From NCBI GenBank assembly GCA_019925105.1, contig JAHGAU010000001.1, positions 1,054,001 to 1,118,000 of the forward strand: a DNA stretch of 64,000 nt, read 5' to 3'. This stretch comes from Niebla homalea. Its lineage: Eukaryota > Ascomycota > Lecanoromycetes > Lecanorales > Ramalinaceae. Numbering within the stretch: position 1 is the stretch's first letter; every line of letters starts with the position of its first letter. Under the pieces are notes generated by a model. It saw only the letters and a program-made list of their open reading frames with translations, ran no database searches and had not been told where the DNA came from. Position numbers and translations under genes: made by a program. This document shows positions 11,831-26,025 of the stretch, one piece after another.

Positions 11831-12002
11831 AAATATATAAGCGAACTATTTAACTTTCTATATATAATAATTAAATTAAGTTAAATATAATCCTTAATTA
11901 TTTATTTAAGCTTAATCTTATTTAAGAAAAGTTAAATAACCTAATTATTAAAGCCGGCGTTATATATAATCGTATAATATACGTTACCGTTATAACTCTA
12001 TC

Positions 12003-12146
12003 GTTTCTATAAGTTAAAACCGTAATTAAGTATATAAGTATATACGTTGGAACCGTCCAGAGAAAATACCATACGTAGGAAAAAAGAGACTTTATGTCGT
12101 TCCCGATTATAGCTGGTTTTTAACCTTAAAGGGCAGAAGTTATTAA
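12003..12146 (-). pseudogene. Less-mutated coding fragment, unknown
   Basis: The minus strand reads about 45 codons without a stop: CPLRLKTSYNRERHKVSFF, then LRMVFSLDGSNVYTYI and LNYGF. CA and TG are retained through most of it, so it is less affected by RIP than its surroundings. The composition (two aromatic clusters, basic middle) looks coding. I do not recognise the family, and neighbouring sequence gives no help. Confidence 0.4.
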
Positions 12147-12149
12147 TTA

Positions 12150-14890
12150 CCTATTTATACTTATACTTAAAAGATAAAAAACTTAATAGTAATAAAGAGT
12201 TAAAGCTTAAATCTCGTTTAAAAGGCTAAATTGGATTATTTAATATATCGTTAAGGATTATTACGCGTTTTATAAGTATTATTTCTTAATTTATAAAGTT
12301 TAAGTTACGCTTTTTTATATGGTTTCTAAAAGTAATAATTATTAAAGTTAAATTAATATTATTTTTTTTATTATAATTACGTTTCCGTTTTTTAAATTTT
12401 ATAAATAAAGGCTTTTTATTCGGTTAAGTTTATAGTAAGCTTTATTATCGTTGAACGTAAAATAATATAGTAAATTACGATTTTAAGTAACGTATTCGGT
12501 AAGTTTTATACGTTCCACTTTATATAGTCTATGGATCTTATATTTACTTAGAATACAGAATATTAAAATTATATAAGATTAACCTATAATATTTAATATA
12601 AGCCATAGAAATTATCTTCCTTTATTAATCTCCCGGTAAATAAGACTTAAATCTGTTATATACGTAATAAATCCATATATACTGCCCTTTTAATTATTAA
12701 TTAACCCTTTACTTTTTATTTTATTAATATTTTATAATAAGTTATCGTAATATTTATTAAACTTTATATCCTTTATACCGTATTACTTTAAAAGCTTAAT
12801 TAATATAGTAGTTATTACGTTACGGAGTTAAAAAGTAATTTTATTAAGTTCTTTATTAAGAAGGCTTATAAGGCTATTGAAATAAGGATAATTAAGTTTA
12901 ATTAACGTATAATATAAGATATTTATTATACTATAAAGACCTGGTTATAAGGCTATATTACGTACTATTATTAAGTATCTTAAATATTATAATTAATAAA
13001 AGAAATTTATTATTAAGCCCTTAAATAATATGAATTTATTTTTATCTTTTAACGTAATAATCTATACTTATCTTATTTAAGCCCCCTTTCACCCTTTAAG
13101 TTATTATAATAATCATTATAATTTAAGCAGGAATAAGTATTAATCTTAATACCTTATAAAATATTACGTTTACGCTTCTTTAAAACTCTTTTTTAACTTT
13201 CTTAAAAAACGTTTTATAATTATATTTATAAACTTTCTTAACGTAATATTAATCTATAACCTTAAATAACGGTTTTAATAATATAATACTAAGGACCTTT
13301 TAAAGAAGTTATATTGTTTTTATTTTAACTTAAAGTATTTATAGTATCCGGGAAAGGGATGAAACCATTTAAGTAAAAACTTTTTACTTATTTATAACGT
13401 TTTAACCGTTCAAGATAATATTAAAGTCTATTAAGTAGCTACCCTTAATAAACCTTATAGTTAAGTCCGGATTTCCAATAATTATTTATTTACGATATAA
13501 TAAAGTAATTAAGGTTAGTCTTATTTATTTTAGAATTTATTTAAGTTAAAGGTTTTAAATTAATCGTTAATAAAGATTTATGTTTTCCTTTAAGTTAATT
13601 TAATCTTTTAATACTTTAAGCTTTAAAAAAATATATAAAAAGCTTTAAATAAGAAATATAAAAATATTATTCTTATTCCACCGGAGGCTCGGAAGTTTAT
13701 AATATATATATTTATTATATTTTATTAAGATTATATTATTAATATACGTAAGATAATAATTTATTAATAAAAATAAATCCTAGTAATTTATTTAATATTA
13801 AGATTAAATAGTAACTATAACAGGAATTACTAGGCTATAATTAATATACGCTGATATTAAGTTTAATAATACCGTATTATATAGTTATCCGGAAACCTAA
13901 TTAATATATTTATTATTATATTAAGGCTCCGTTTAATTATTTTCTTTATATTTAATAATAATTATCCTTTAAAAAGCTTTAATTAAAATAATACGTTTCG
14001 TATTTTTTCCGGAATAAAATATTTAAATTAACGTAAATATAAAATATTTAAAAAATTAATATATAAATATACATTCTATACTATTATATATTCTATACTG
14101 AATTTATACTATAAACGTATTACCTTATTATCGGAAAATTCAAGAAAGCTCCGAAATAATAAAATTATTTATTCTTCTAATTCTTTTATTATCTTAAAGG
14201 GGATATCTTTATAAAACGGCCGGAATTAATCTTTATAATCTTATTTAAAAATTTCAAGGACGGAAGGGGTATTGTAATTATCGTAATATCTTAAATAAAA
14301 ATATAAAAGGTTTTTTATAAATTCTTAAAGGACGTAAATATTTAAACGTTAAATATTATTAATAAATATATTAATAAAAATATAAATATATTACTTTAAT
14401 ATCTTAGTATAGATATACTCTTTATAATTCTCTTATATATATTAAGCTATAATATAATATAATAATAATAATATTTACTTAAAAAGATTTAAATTTATTA
14501 TATTCCGTTAAATAAATAATACCTTTTAAGATTATTAATCTTAAAAAATATTATTCTATATTGAAATCTTCCGGCAATAATTATACGGAAAGTATAGATT
14601 AATCTTAATTAAGGAAATTAAAAAATAATTTTCTATGCGGATCCGGAAATAATTTATTAATCTTAAAAACGGTAATTATATTTATAATATATAATAAGGT
14701 ACTTTTAATTTATTAAATATATTATTAAAATATATATAGTCCGTTAAAATATATAAGACGGTTAAGCATTTTACGGTATATAATTAAGAAAGCTATTATA
14801 ACTTCTTAAAATAATTTTAATAATTAATTAGTAAATTAATAATTTATTAAATAAGGAAAAACGTAAAACGTATAAACTTAAGTATATTAG
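12150..14890. other. No gene recognised
   Basis: Strongly RIP-mutated. Short possible frames exist but none longer than about 40 codons gave a convincing protein. Confidence 0.4.
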
Positions 14891-14893
14891 TTC

Positions 14894-15043
14894 GGGATAT
14901 TTCGGGGACATTACTTGGGGATATCGCTTCGGGATATTACTTGGACGCATCATTTAAGCGCATCACTTAAACGTATTACTTGGACGTATTACTTAGACGT
15001 ATTACTTAAACGTATTACTTGGACGTATTACTTAAACGCATCC
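14894..15043. repeat. 13-bp tandem repeat showing RIP of individual units
   Basis: About 11 units with a 13-bp period; starts fall at 14907, 14920, 14933, 14946, 14959, 14972, 14985, 14998, 15011, 15024 and 15037. Units at 14946 and 14959 read CGCATCAYTTRAR, while those at 14972-15024 read CGTATTACTTRRA. The difference is exactly two C-to-T changes, both at CpA. The array therefore shows unmutated and mutated versions of the same unit side by side. Confidence 0.9.
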
Positions 15044-16370
15044 AATAATTATTAGTAGGGATTGATATTTAAGTTAGAGATAAGCTTTACCCAGCTTTAT
15101 ATTTCCTTTTATTATTTAAGAAATTTAATATATTATCTTTATTAATTTATTCGTTATTTCGAGGCCATTAATTATTATTTTTATCTTTACGTTTAAAGGT
15201 AAATAATAATAAATACTTTAATATTAATTTTTAATTTATTAATTAAAGTCTATATTTCCTTATAATTAAATAAGACTATAAATAATAATACTTTTATATT
15301 TTTCTTAATAAATTAAATAATAATTGAATTTAAAGGCCGTTATAATATTTTAAGCCTTTAAAAATAATATAAAAGCGTTAATTAAATCTTTTAAAGAAAT
15401 AAAAGTTCCTTTTTAATAATATTTAATTAAATTATCCAAAGTATTTACGTTTAATTCCGGATATTTTATAGCTTATAAAAGGTTTATAACGGTAAAATTA
15501 TACTCTAATTTAAAATCCTAATCCTCATATAATTTAAAGCTTTATATAATTAAATAAATTAATAAACCGACCGTGAATTATTTTATATAAAGATTATATT
15601 ATTTAAAAGTTTCTTTTTTATTATTAGTTTCCGGGCTTTATAATTGAGTTTATAATAAATAAGATCCTTTTAATTCCGTTCCGATTTTTATTAAATTCTT
15701 AAAGTTAATAAGTTTTAAGTAATTATATTTATTAAGGATAAGATTCTATAATATTATATCGTTATATATATATTTAATAGACTTTAATTATATTATTATT
15801 ATTAATATTTCCGTTATTTATCGCTTTATAAATATAATTAATTTTAACTTTAAAATACTGATAATTTAATAATTATTTTGGATTTAAGAGCTTATTATCT
15901 GTTATTTTAAAGTTCCGTTAATAAAAAAAAAAGAAGGAAAATAGCTTAAAATATATAAAGAAATATTTAAATAATATTTAAATACGGTATATAATATATA
16001 AAAATATTAAATGCTTTAATTTTATTTAGAAATTTCTTATTATTCTTACTTTATAATATTTTAACTATAATTTAATTATTAACTTTATAAACTTAATTAA
16101 GGTTTTTAAAGGATAAAAGCATTATAATTATAATATAATAGTTAAGGATAAATAATAAAATTATTTATTAACGTTTTTAAACGTTGTAAAGCGGCTCGGA
16201 ATTATAATAATAAGCTTTAAACCCGATATATTTAAGTTAATAATTATAATTAATAATAGATATATTATTTATTTAATAAAATATTTTACGCTTTTATTTA
16301 CTTATTTTATATATTTTAAATTTAAGCCTAATTAATAATATAATCTTTATAAGGCTTTTATTTTATAATA
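15044..16370. other. No gene recognised
   Basis: RIP-mutated AT-rich sequence between the 13-bp array and the transposase relic. Confidence 0.4.
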
Positions 16371-16379
16371 TACTTTAAA

Positions 16380-16720
16380 TACTCCGTCTTTTAAATAATT
16401 CTATATCCGTTATAACCGTTAAAAGGAATAACGGAGGATAAAGCGTCCGTAAATTTATAATTATATACGAAGTAAATCTACGGGATAAACGCTTTATATA
16501 TAGCTTTCTAATATTCATATTAATATAATAATATTTAAAGACATAAGATAACGTAGTTTATTAATATAATTAATCGTTTTCCGGGTATATTTTAAAAGTA
16601 AGGATAATAAATTAAAAGAATAAGTAAACTTTATTAAGATATCGTTAAAAATACTAAGCCCTCCGTAAATATACCCAATTTATATTTAACGGCGGAGGAA
16701 TCTTCTTATAAATATTAAAG
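16380..16720 (-). pseudogene. Tc1/mariner-like DDE transposase relic (C-terminal part)
   Basis: The minus strand reads PGKRLIILINYVI, in the place of the 'PGPRSVLVMDNASIH' block that carries the second catalytic Asp of this superfamily. About 35 codons later comes YNYKFTDALSSVI, in the place of 'YSPDFNPIEEAFSVIK', which carries the third acidic residue. Upstream, in a different frame, GYIYGGLSIFNDI resembles the 'GYI..e..F.gs...e.F.dFi' stretch, which suggests an indel. The catalytic Asp of the second block reads Ile-Asn, so the enzyme is dead. No first Asp block or inverted repeats were found. Confidence 0.6.
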
Positions 16721-18640
16721 ATTATATTATTATATCTTTTTTCTTATTATAGAAATTATTAATTATAATTATTAAGATTAATAAGAATTTTATTATAAAG
16801 GATAGGATTTCTTTAATTACTTAAGCTTAAAAGTATTAATATATAAAAGTAAATAATACGTAAATTAATTCTTAATATTATCGGTAAAAGCGTTTTTACT
16901 ATATAATCCTTTTAAAATATTTATTACGCTTTTTAAATATAATATCTATTTTTAAATCCGTTATATAGTTACTTATTTATTTAGTTAACCCGAATATTTA
17001 TTTAATAATATAAGTTTAATAAACCGTAAATACGGTTATAATAATATCGCTATATTACCTTAAAGGGGCATTTAATCTATATATCTTTATACGTTTTATA
17101 TTAATTAATAACTATAAATCTCCGATAATTATACTTATAGTTAATTGATTTATAGTCGTATATAATAACTTATAACGTTTACTTAAACCGCCTATTATAT
17201 ATAACTTGATTATCTTATAGGAACCTTATAAATAATAATAGATTAATTTTAATTTATTAAGAAATATATAGTATAGCAGTAAGTTAAGGTATTAATCTTT
17301 TTAAAAGAAAATTAATATTATCGGTAAATATATATAGAATATAATAAATAAAACAATAATATTTCCGCAGATTCTTATAGTACTTTAAAATTAAATTTAA
17401 CGGAAGTTAAAAGAGTCTATCTTATTATATCCCTTTTTTTTTACTTAATAAAAAAAGTAAAATAAAAAAGAATAAAATAACTTTTAAGATTAAATATATA
17501 CGTTAATTAAAAGGTCTAGGGATAAATACGGTTTAAGAGTTAATTAATAATATAATTACTTATATATTTATTATATTAAACCGAGGATCTATAATATATA
17601 TATAAAGGGTTATATCTTTATATAAAGACTAATAATTACTATTTCTTTTTACTATATATATAACGTACCCCGTATATCGGTATTATTAAAAAAAGCTAAT
17701 TAATAATTAAATTATAATTATTATAATAATTTTTATTAATATAGATTAATCTTAATCCAATTTAATTTAACTACTTATTATTATAGGATATTATTAACTT
17801 AAAACGGATTAAAAATAAATAAGCGACTATTATAATTAAATCTGGGTATTATTAATCCCTTATTAAAGAATTTTAACGTAAAAAGTTAATAGATTTTAAG
17901 GAAATAAGCTTTAAATTCTCGACTTAATTTACTTAAAAGTTAAAGGGCAATTATTAAAATTATTTTATAAAGGTTTAAATAAATTTTTAGAGACGTTAGA
18001 AATTAATTCGGCGTTATATTTATTATATAAACTTAGGTATATTTTATTAAGACTTTTAACGCCGTATTTTTAAGTTATTAATCTATACTATAAGTATTTT
18101 TATAATTATTAACGGTTATATAAAGATTTATTAATTTAATATAATAATAATAATAATATTAATTATAAAGTTATAAAGTACAGGTTAATCTTTAAAGTTT
18201 ATACTTTATATTTAAGCTTATAATTTTTTAAGGAAGTACCCTTAAGGTATTAAGAAATAATAAGTTCCGCGTAAAAGTCTACGGTAATCCTATAAGCAGT
18301 TTATATTTATCCTTTATAATAAAAAAAGATAAATATTACCTTTCCGTTTATTAAATATTATTAATAATAATAGTAAAATACTTTAAAAATAAAAGTAAAA
18401 ATAAGAAAAATAAGAAGCTAGAAGTTCTTCCCCTTTTATTTAGCCTGCTTTAAAGCATACGTAAAATGAACTTTTAAGTTAATAAGTTAAAAAGGAACGT
18501 ATAAAAGAAATTAAAAGTCTTAAGGTATATAACCTTAACTTACTTAAGTATTAAGTTTAAACTAAAAGGTAGCTTAAGAAATACTTTAAATAAGATAAAG
18601 ATTTTAAAAGGGGTAAATAAATATACGGTTTTCATTATTT
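16721..18640. other. No gene recognised
   Basis: RIP-mutated; may include the N-terminal half of the transposase on the minus strand, but no motif is readable. Confidence 0.35.
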
Positions 18641-19640
18641 ATATTATCTATTTATGAGGAAAAAATCCTTATCTTCCCTTTACCGTAAGAGTTTATAATA
18701 TAGCCTTTAAATAGCTAGCGATTAACTCCCTTAGGAAATTAAAAGCGCTTAATATAAGGACCCGGAATATAAAAATACGTTAAAGAAATAAGGTAATTAT
18801 ATACGTAAATCCTACTTAAATATTATAAGTGGTAATAAAACCCTATATTATAGTTTACTCCGATTAAAGCAAGCTATCCCTTAAGATATTTTATTCTATA
18901 ATAACCTTTTTAAAGAAACTTAATATAATCTTTGGATTAAAAATAAAATAATAATTATTTAGGATATTAGCTTATTAATTATCCCTTCCGCTTAAACGCT
19001 CGTAAAATACGGTATTACGTATTTTAAAATTCTATATAAAAGCGTTAATAAAAGCTAAAATAACGTATTCCTTATTTATAATATTTACTTATAGCCTGAT
19101 TATTCAATAAGGTTTAAGCGTTCTACGTTTATTAAAAGTTAACTTAAAAAGCTTAAACCGTTTATTAATAAACTTAACGTAAAAATCCAAACTTATTTTA
19201 TAATTATAATACGTATATACTTTCCTTTTCTTATTTATAAAGTTAAGTATAACGTTATAACTTTTAAGGTTACCAACCGGTAAAATACTTATAATATAAC
19301 GGTTATTATAAAAGGAATTATATAATTTTATAAAGTAATAAGTTATAAAAAAGAACTTAATTAAAAGATTCTTATTTTTTTTATCTTATACGATTATACT
19401 TCTATAAGAATTTACGGTTATTACTTTATAATTGAAGAGGAAAAAAACTACGTTTTATCGTTAACTTATTTATAAATTCAATTTTATTAATAGCGAAGAA
19501 AAGTAAATAATTTATAAGTTTATTAAAAATGTTTATAATAAATAAATGCCCCTTTAATATAAAAAGATTTATTCGGGTATTAATAGTTTATTTATTAATA
19601 TTAACCTTAATAGTTCTTCTTTATAGTAAATAAATATTAA
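18640..19640 (+). pseudogene. DUF7924-type fungal protein relic
   Basis: The readable frame starts near 18860 with DILFYNNLFKET, where the family has LFDDDLFeeT. It continues IIIIQDISLLIIPSAQTL ('vIQDISRLIVPSAETL'), YLQPDYSIRFKRSTF ('PQPDYsvGFrr'), LIYKVKYNVITFKVTNRQN ('EVKCGaaaLDvADRQN'), KKELNQKILIFFILYDYTS and IRIYGYYFII ('ILAFSISHDH..VRIYGHYPVI'). After a +1 frameshift in the A-run near 19441 it goes on KTTFYR, FIKNVYNK and MPLQYKKIYSGINSL. The 'EVK' stretch resembles the E-x-K of a PD-(D/E)xK nuclease fold, a suggestion only. The family match is by memory of conserved blocks but covers many of them in order. Function in fungi is unknown to me. Confidence 0.8.
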
Positions 19641-22600
19641 AGATATACTTGGCGAGGATAATAGTTAAGGAAGCCTTTAAAAATTATACCGACCACTTCC
19701 TTTATATAGTCCGTTTAACGAGCGTTAAAGAAGTTAAGGAGTTAACGTATTATAAATAGCGATAAATAATAATAATCCGAGTTTATTAATTACGATTAAA
19801 GTATTAAATTAGGTTTACGTAAGGTTTATCCGACGTATTATTCGTAAATTAAAATGGAAGAAAAGGTAAATTTAAATAATTTAAACGAAGCGAGTATAAG
19901 TAATTAAATATATAAGTATTTTAATTTAAATCTTTATTTAATATTAAGCGAAAATTATAAATAAGTATAATTATACTTAAAAACCGTTTAAAAATTAGCG
20001 ATTTTATTTTAAACTTTATCGCGCGATAATATATATTATTATATATATATTTATTATTTTCTTATATATTTAAATATAATAATATAATTTAAAAGTCTAT
20101 TTTTACCGAAATATAAAATATAATTTATTAATATATTTATCCTCCTTATAGTTAATTATTACGTAATATCTTTATAAGTCTTAAAGTAATATAATTAAAA
20201 GGTTTAATAATTATTTATTATATTATAATTATATAACGTATTAAATAATATAAATCATTATATAAAAATATTAAATTATTATTAATCCGGCCGGCAGGGT
20301 CGAACGCTTTAAGTTCTTAAAAATGATTTTAGAATTTATTATAATATATAATTTAAAACTTTAATTTAACCGGATATAAAAAATATAGAAATAAAGATCC
20401 CTAGTTTAACGAGCTTTTTATAGGTTGGCTTTTTAATATTATAAATTACCAGAATTACGAATAAATAAAATAATATCTACCCTTCTTTATTAATAGTTTA
20501 AAGATAATTAAGTATATTACGCTAATAATCATTAAATCCTATTTCCTTTAATAATATTTTATATTCCGGGTTATATTTTATAGTATTCCTAGTTATCTAT
20601 AATATAATTAATAATATAATAAAAGCTATATTTATCTATTATTATATTAACTTTATACCGCTATTTATATATTAGTTTTCCATTATATATATACTGGAAT
20701 TACTTTACTTTTATTAATTAATATACTTACGGTTAAAAGTAATAACTTTATTATAAAGTTTATTTTTTTATTATCTATACTTATTATTGTAGAGAAGATA
20801 CCTTTAACGTGGATAAAGGAACCTAATATTTAATAGACCTTCTAGAACGATACCGTATAAATACTTATTCGCGATCTCTTAAAATTTAAAGAAGGATTAA
20901 ACGAATAATCTATAGTTTTCCTATATATAGATTTTATTTTAATAGAAATTATATTTATAGCTAACGTAAAAACTTATTTTATTAATATAATTATAAAACT
21001 TATACTTAAAACGTATTATTAATAACTTCTTAATATATATAATAATAGTTTTATTCTCCTTTATAAATCGTTTAAATCTACCCGGGTAAGTTTTTTATTC
21101 CTATATAATATATAAGCTAGTTATATAACTATTTATAAACCGTTTTTAATTATAGCCAATCTACTTTAAAGGCTAAAGGGAGCTTTTTATCCCAATATTT
21201 AAAATAATTAAAAACTTTTTAAAGATAAAGAAAATAGGTATAAAATAAAATAAATATAAAATATAAATATAATCTCCTTTTTAACCTATTCTTATCTAAA
21301 TAATCTCGGTAATTAAAAAAGAAGAGGGTATATATTAACTATATTCAGCGTACTTTAAAGTATTATAATAATTAAACTTAATAGCCCTTAAACTAACTAT
21401 AATATAAGTAAAAAATCTGGATATAATTAATACCCGATCTAAGATACGCCAGAAAAATAATTAATCGATTTATAGATTTATAACCGTAAATTAATAAAGA
21501 TATTAATAATTAAAATTAATATAGGAAGGTATACCCTTAAGATATATTTATATTTATATTTAAGCGATTAAACGACGTATTCTAATAATAAATAATAATA
21601 ATATATAGAATATTCCTTATAATATAAATATTTCTTAAATAAAGTAAGGAACGTAATAATAAAAATTAAGTATTTATTAAATAAGAATATAGCTTTATTA
21701 ATGCCTTTATTTTAAACTATATTTACTTATTATATATCCAGGTTTATAAGGACTTATAAGGATATTAATCCTTAAATTATATATATTAAGCTCTAGGGAA
21801 AACGTCGTAAGGCCCCCGAAATATTTATATTCACGCCGATCTTTATTACTTATACCGCTTTACCTTAAATTAATATTTACTTTAAATTACTTTATATCGT
21901 TTAAAAATGCCCTTAATTTATTTATTTATATCCTATCGCGCTTTATATTAAATTAACGTAGAAATAACGTTAAAGTAGCTTTCCGATACCTATATTAATA
22001 TTTTTAACCCCTATTTCTCTTTCCGATAACGTTAAGCTCTTAATAAAGCTATTATTTCTATATTAAAAATTATATAATTAAGTATTAAAAATAATAATTA
22101 TTTATATTAAAAAGAATATTTACTCCGTTTATTTTAAGCTGGATATAAGCTTTAAATATAACGGTTTATAAAGGCTTTTAATAATACGCTTTAATTTAAT
22201 AAGTTAAATTAAAAAGTAATAAATAAATATAAATTAAAGTATAAAAACTTATATTAAGCTATATAATCCTATAAGTCCCGGCCAATTAAATAATATTATT
22301 TTAACCGTAAGAAAAATTAAGTAATATTTTATTAATTATAAAGATCCTAAGGATAATAAGACTTATTAAATAATTATTAATAACTTATAAGTAAAAGGTA
22401 TAAAAACGTAATTAATTTACCTTATATTAAAGCGAAATTATAATAAGTATAAGAAAAATCCGTTAATTAAATTAAGGAGGCCTTTATTAATTAAGTTTCG
22501 TAGATTAATAGGGTACGCCGGTTAATAATATAATTAATTAAGGTGCCTAAGTATAGCCTAAGTTAAAATATATAAGGTTAATAAATAATAAAATAGGGTC

Positions 22601-24470
22601 TCGTTAAGACTATAACTCCTTTATATTTATTAAAGTAAAATAAAGATATTTTAATATCGATTAAGCGCTTCTTTATAATAACTTATATTATATATTATTA
22701 TAAGGATTTATCCGAAAATAAGGGTATATTTATTTAATATACCTATATAATTATAAAGTTAATAGATACTTTAATATCTGATTAATTTAGTTTATACGAT
22801 TTTAATACTCCGTATAACACTTATAGTAACGTTATCTCCTTAATTATATATTAATACCCTGTAGAAGTTATTACTGTGAATATAGAGTATATCCATTAAA
22901 AAGAACTATATATAAATAGTTAATATGGCGTTTAAGATATTAATAGTAAATAATAAATTGACTTTTAAAACTATACTTTTAAGGATAAAGAATAACGTTC
23001 TTTAATAGAAAGAGTATTTTTATTTATATTAGTATTTTAATCCTTATTAACTTTCTTAAAGCTTTTCGGTTATTTTTTAACTCGATATATTAACTAGTTA
23101 TACTTAAATTAGATTCAGGGAATATAATTATCCCTTTTAAAAATTTATCTTAATCGTAATTAAAATATAAAAAAATATTAAATATCGCCGTCCTATATAA
23201 TTTTACGTTTTAATAATAAAGAAACTTAATAGGATTAACGGGTAAACTTCGGATAAGAATAAAAAACATTATTATTACGTTTATTATATAATAAAGCTTT
23301 CTCTTAAATTTAAAGTTTACTTATGTTTATAGTTTTCAGTTTAACGAACCGTATACGGAAAGAGTTATTTAAGCCTTAATACGTAATATTCCGGCGTTTA
23401 ATAAAAAACGTAATAAACGCCCAGGTTTAATCGATCTTAAAACCGTATATATTACAATACCTATAATAAAGATATCTTAAAATAATTATAAGAACTTCTT
23501 TATACCCGTTAATAAGAAATTAAGGAGTATATTATATATATTGGTATAGTTTAAGTTTAAAGCTTTTCTAATTTAAAATCCTTTAATAATTTCTATTATA
23601 ATAAAAGACCGAATATTAATTTTAATATATAGTAGAAATAAAGGTTTAATTAAAAATAAGATTTTATTTATATAATTAATTATTACCTTATAATATATAT
23701 AATATTATAATACGTCTATTAAACCCTTTAAATGCCCTTAAGCGGTTATAATAAATAATAAAACGTATAACGCCCGTAAATATAACTTTAATAAATTAAA
23801 TAGAGATTATATGGTATACCTCTTAAATTAAATTAGAGTTCTTTATTTAAATTATAATAATTATCTTTAGTATTTAAAAGCTACTTATACGTATTATTTA
23901 TCATATTTATAGCCATCCGTAAAGACGGAATATACCTCCCGTAAAGGCTTATAATACTTAATACCTCCCAATAGAGAAAACCGATTAAACTTGGGGAGCA
24001 GTTAGGGTTCCTCCCGAGGGCCCCGTTAATTATTTAAGCTTAAAAACTGCGCCTTAAGTATATACTCCTTAACCATTGAAACCCTATATCGTCTCGGTTA
24101 TAATCGGGACGTATTTAACCTTTATTATTACGGCTTAATAAAGAGATTATATAATATTAAGAAAGCCTCGCGATAACCGTAAAAGCTTATTTATTAAGGG
24201 AAGTTAACTATATATTAATAAATACGCTTATAAAAATAAGCGGACTTTTAAAATAACCTAAAAAGAAAAAGGGTATATTCCGGACGTTATTAAAAGTAAA
24301 GATTAATAAATATTTTATTTTTAAAGCCTTAATAATAAAAGAAGGGTATTTCGCTTTTTTAAGTCGTTAAGATAGTCCTCGTTATATTATTTATTATTAT
24401 ACCGCTTTATTAAAATTATTAATATTTCTATTTATATCGTTAATAATAAAATAACCTCTTCCGATCAAAC
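19641..24470. other. No gene recognised; long RIPed stretch
   Basis: About 4.8 kb without a frame I could assign. Patches with more CA/TG occur at 20285-20340 and 23985-24090 (ggggagcagttagggttcc), the latter GC-richer than its surroundings, but neither gives a recognisable protein or RNA. Confidence 0.4.
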
Positions 24471-24479
24471 GAAGAAGCG

Positions 24480-24930
24480 AAACCGATAGATTATTGTTAT
24501 TAAATTCATTAATATATTAATCCGCGATTTAATAAAGACTTTATTAAGTAATACTATAATAAACCTTATTTAACTCCGTATATTACCTTAATTAAATATA
24601 AATTAAGAATTAAAGGGTATTTTAAATGCTTAATATATTTAATTTAATAAAATAATTAATAAATACCGTAATTAAATCGTTAATCGTCTTAAGGAGGAGG
24701 TCCGCGGTAAAGATATATTTTTAAAAATTCTTACTTTAATCCTATATATTATTTATAAATTATATTTACTACTTAAGTTAATTTATAGTTTTAAAAAAAT
24801 TAATTAAAAGCTAAAGGATCTATTATAGCTTAAAAACTATTTATAAAAAACTTAGTTACAATTATCGTAAAATCTTAAATCTTTAAGAATAACGCTTAAA
24901 AGATTTTTATAATCGTTTAACTTAGGAATT
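24480..24930 (+). pseudogene. Decayed ORF, helical, unknown
   Basis: A plus-strand frame can be followed with TAA/TAG stops only. It contains NRLKEEVRGKDIFLKIL, then a leucine- and lysine-rich helical part (LKDLLQLKNYL, LKSLRITLKRFL when stops are read as Gln) that could form a coiled coil. No domain recognised. Confidence 0.35.
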
Positions 24931-26025
24931 ATTTTTTAATAAATAATTTATCTTATATAAAAAGTTATTTAACGGTATTATTTAACATAGATATATATTA
25001 CCGGAACTTATAATATTCAGGAAATAATGTATATTTATAATCGGGCTGCTAGCTTCTTTACGAGAACCAGCTACGTAATAAAATACGGGTATTAGGCTGG
25101 CTAAAGAATACCTAATAGATAAATATATGAATATTTAAGAGCTCGTCGTCCTTATATATATTCTTTTATAGCTTATGAATCATAAGTCTTTATAAGTTAT
25201 TTAATACCTTTACCGTAACAGCCTTATTAATAAGTTCGCCCTCTCCTTATCTTCCTTTAATTTTTATTATTATTATAATTTAAATACGCGGAACGGCGAT
25301 ATAAAAGAATACCGTATTAACGGTATATATTCCTTCCTCCACCGGTAACCTTTTAATTATCTTTATTATTAACGAGTATAATAAGCCGGTCTTATTTACC
25401 TTTAGGTTTAATATGGGTATACCGACCCTAATTAATAATCCGATCCCGACGGAACTTAATATTGCCTTACCGATAAGCTTTTTCTTCCTTAAAGGGTAAG
25501 CAAATAATATTATCGTAAAACCGAACTTAAACGTAAATAAAAATAAGATTAAAAGCAGCTTCTTAAATTAATCGTATATTAACGTAAGTTATATAGACGG
25601 TTTTACCGTATTTATTATTTACGGTATAAGGGATATAACTATTATTAATTATAATATTAATTTATTTAATTAATTAGGAATCGCGTATAAAGATATCGTT
25701 AACGGGCCCCTATATATAAACCTAGCCAGGAACATATTAAAAGGCCCGGCTACCAAGTTTTTCACCATATATATAGGGGTAATATATATATTCCCCGGGG
25801 ACAATAAAGTTAATATAAAGACTAAGTAAAGTTAAAAAGTAAAGTACTATATTAAAACGGCGTATAAAGCATTAATATGTTAATTTTCCTTAAGCTTTAT
25901 AAAATAAGTAAAGGTACCATAATAAAGGGAGGTTAAAATATTATAGTAAGCCGTAAATTATAATATATTTATATATCTAAAGCTTTTTTTACTATATATA
26001 TTAAGGCATCCTTAAGTATATATTA
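24931..26025. other. No gene recognised; patchy RIP
   Basis: Two patches keep CA/TG and higher GC: 25020-25110 (gggctgctagcttctttacgag) and 25700-25805 (ctagccaggaac, ttccccggggaca). They may be remnants of a later insertion. No frame was assigned. Confidence 0.4.

Noticed and set aside
20285..20310. gggtcgaacgc as a tRNA T-loop
   Set aside because: No acceptor, D or anticodon arms could be folded from the flanking sequence.
24000..24020. ttagggtt as telomeric repeat
   Set aside because: Single occurrence, no tandem TTAGGG.
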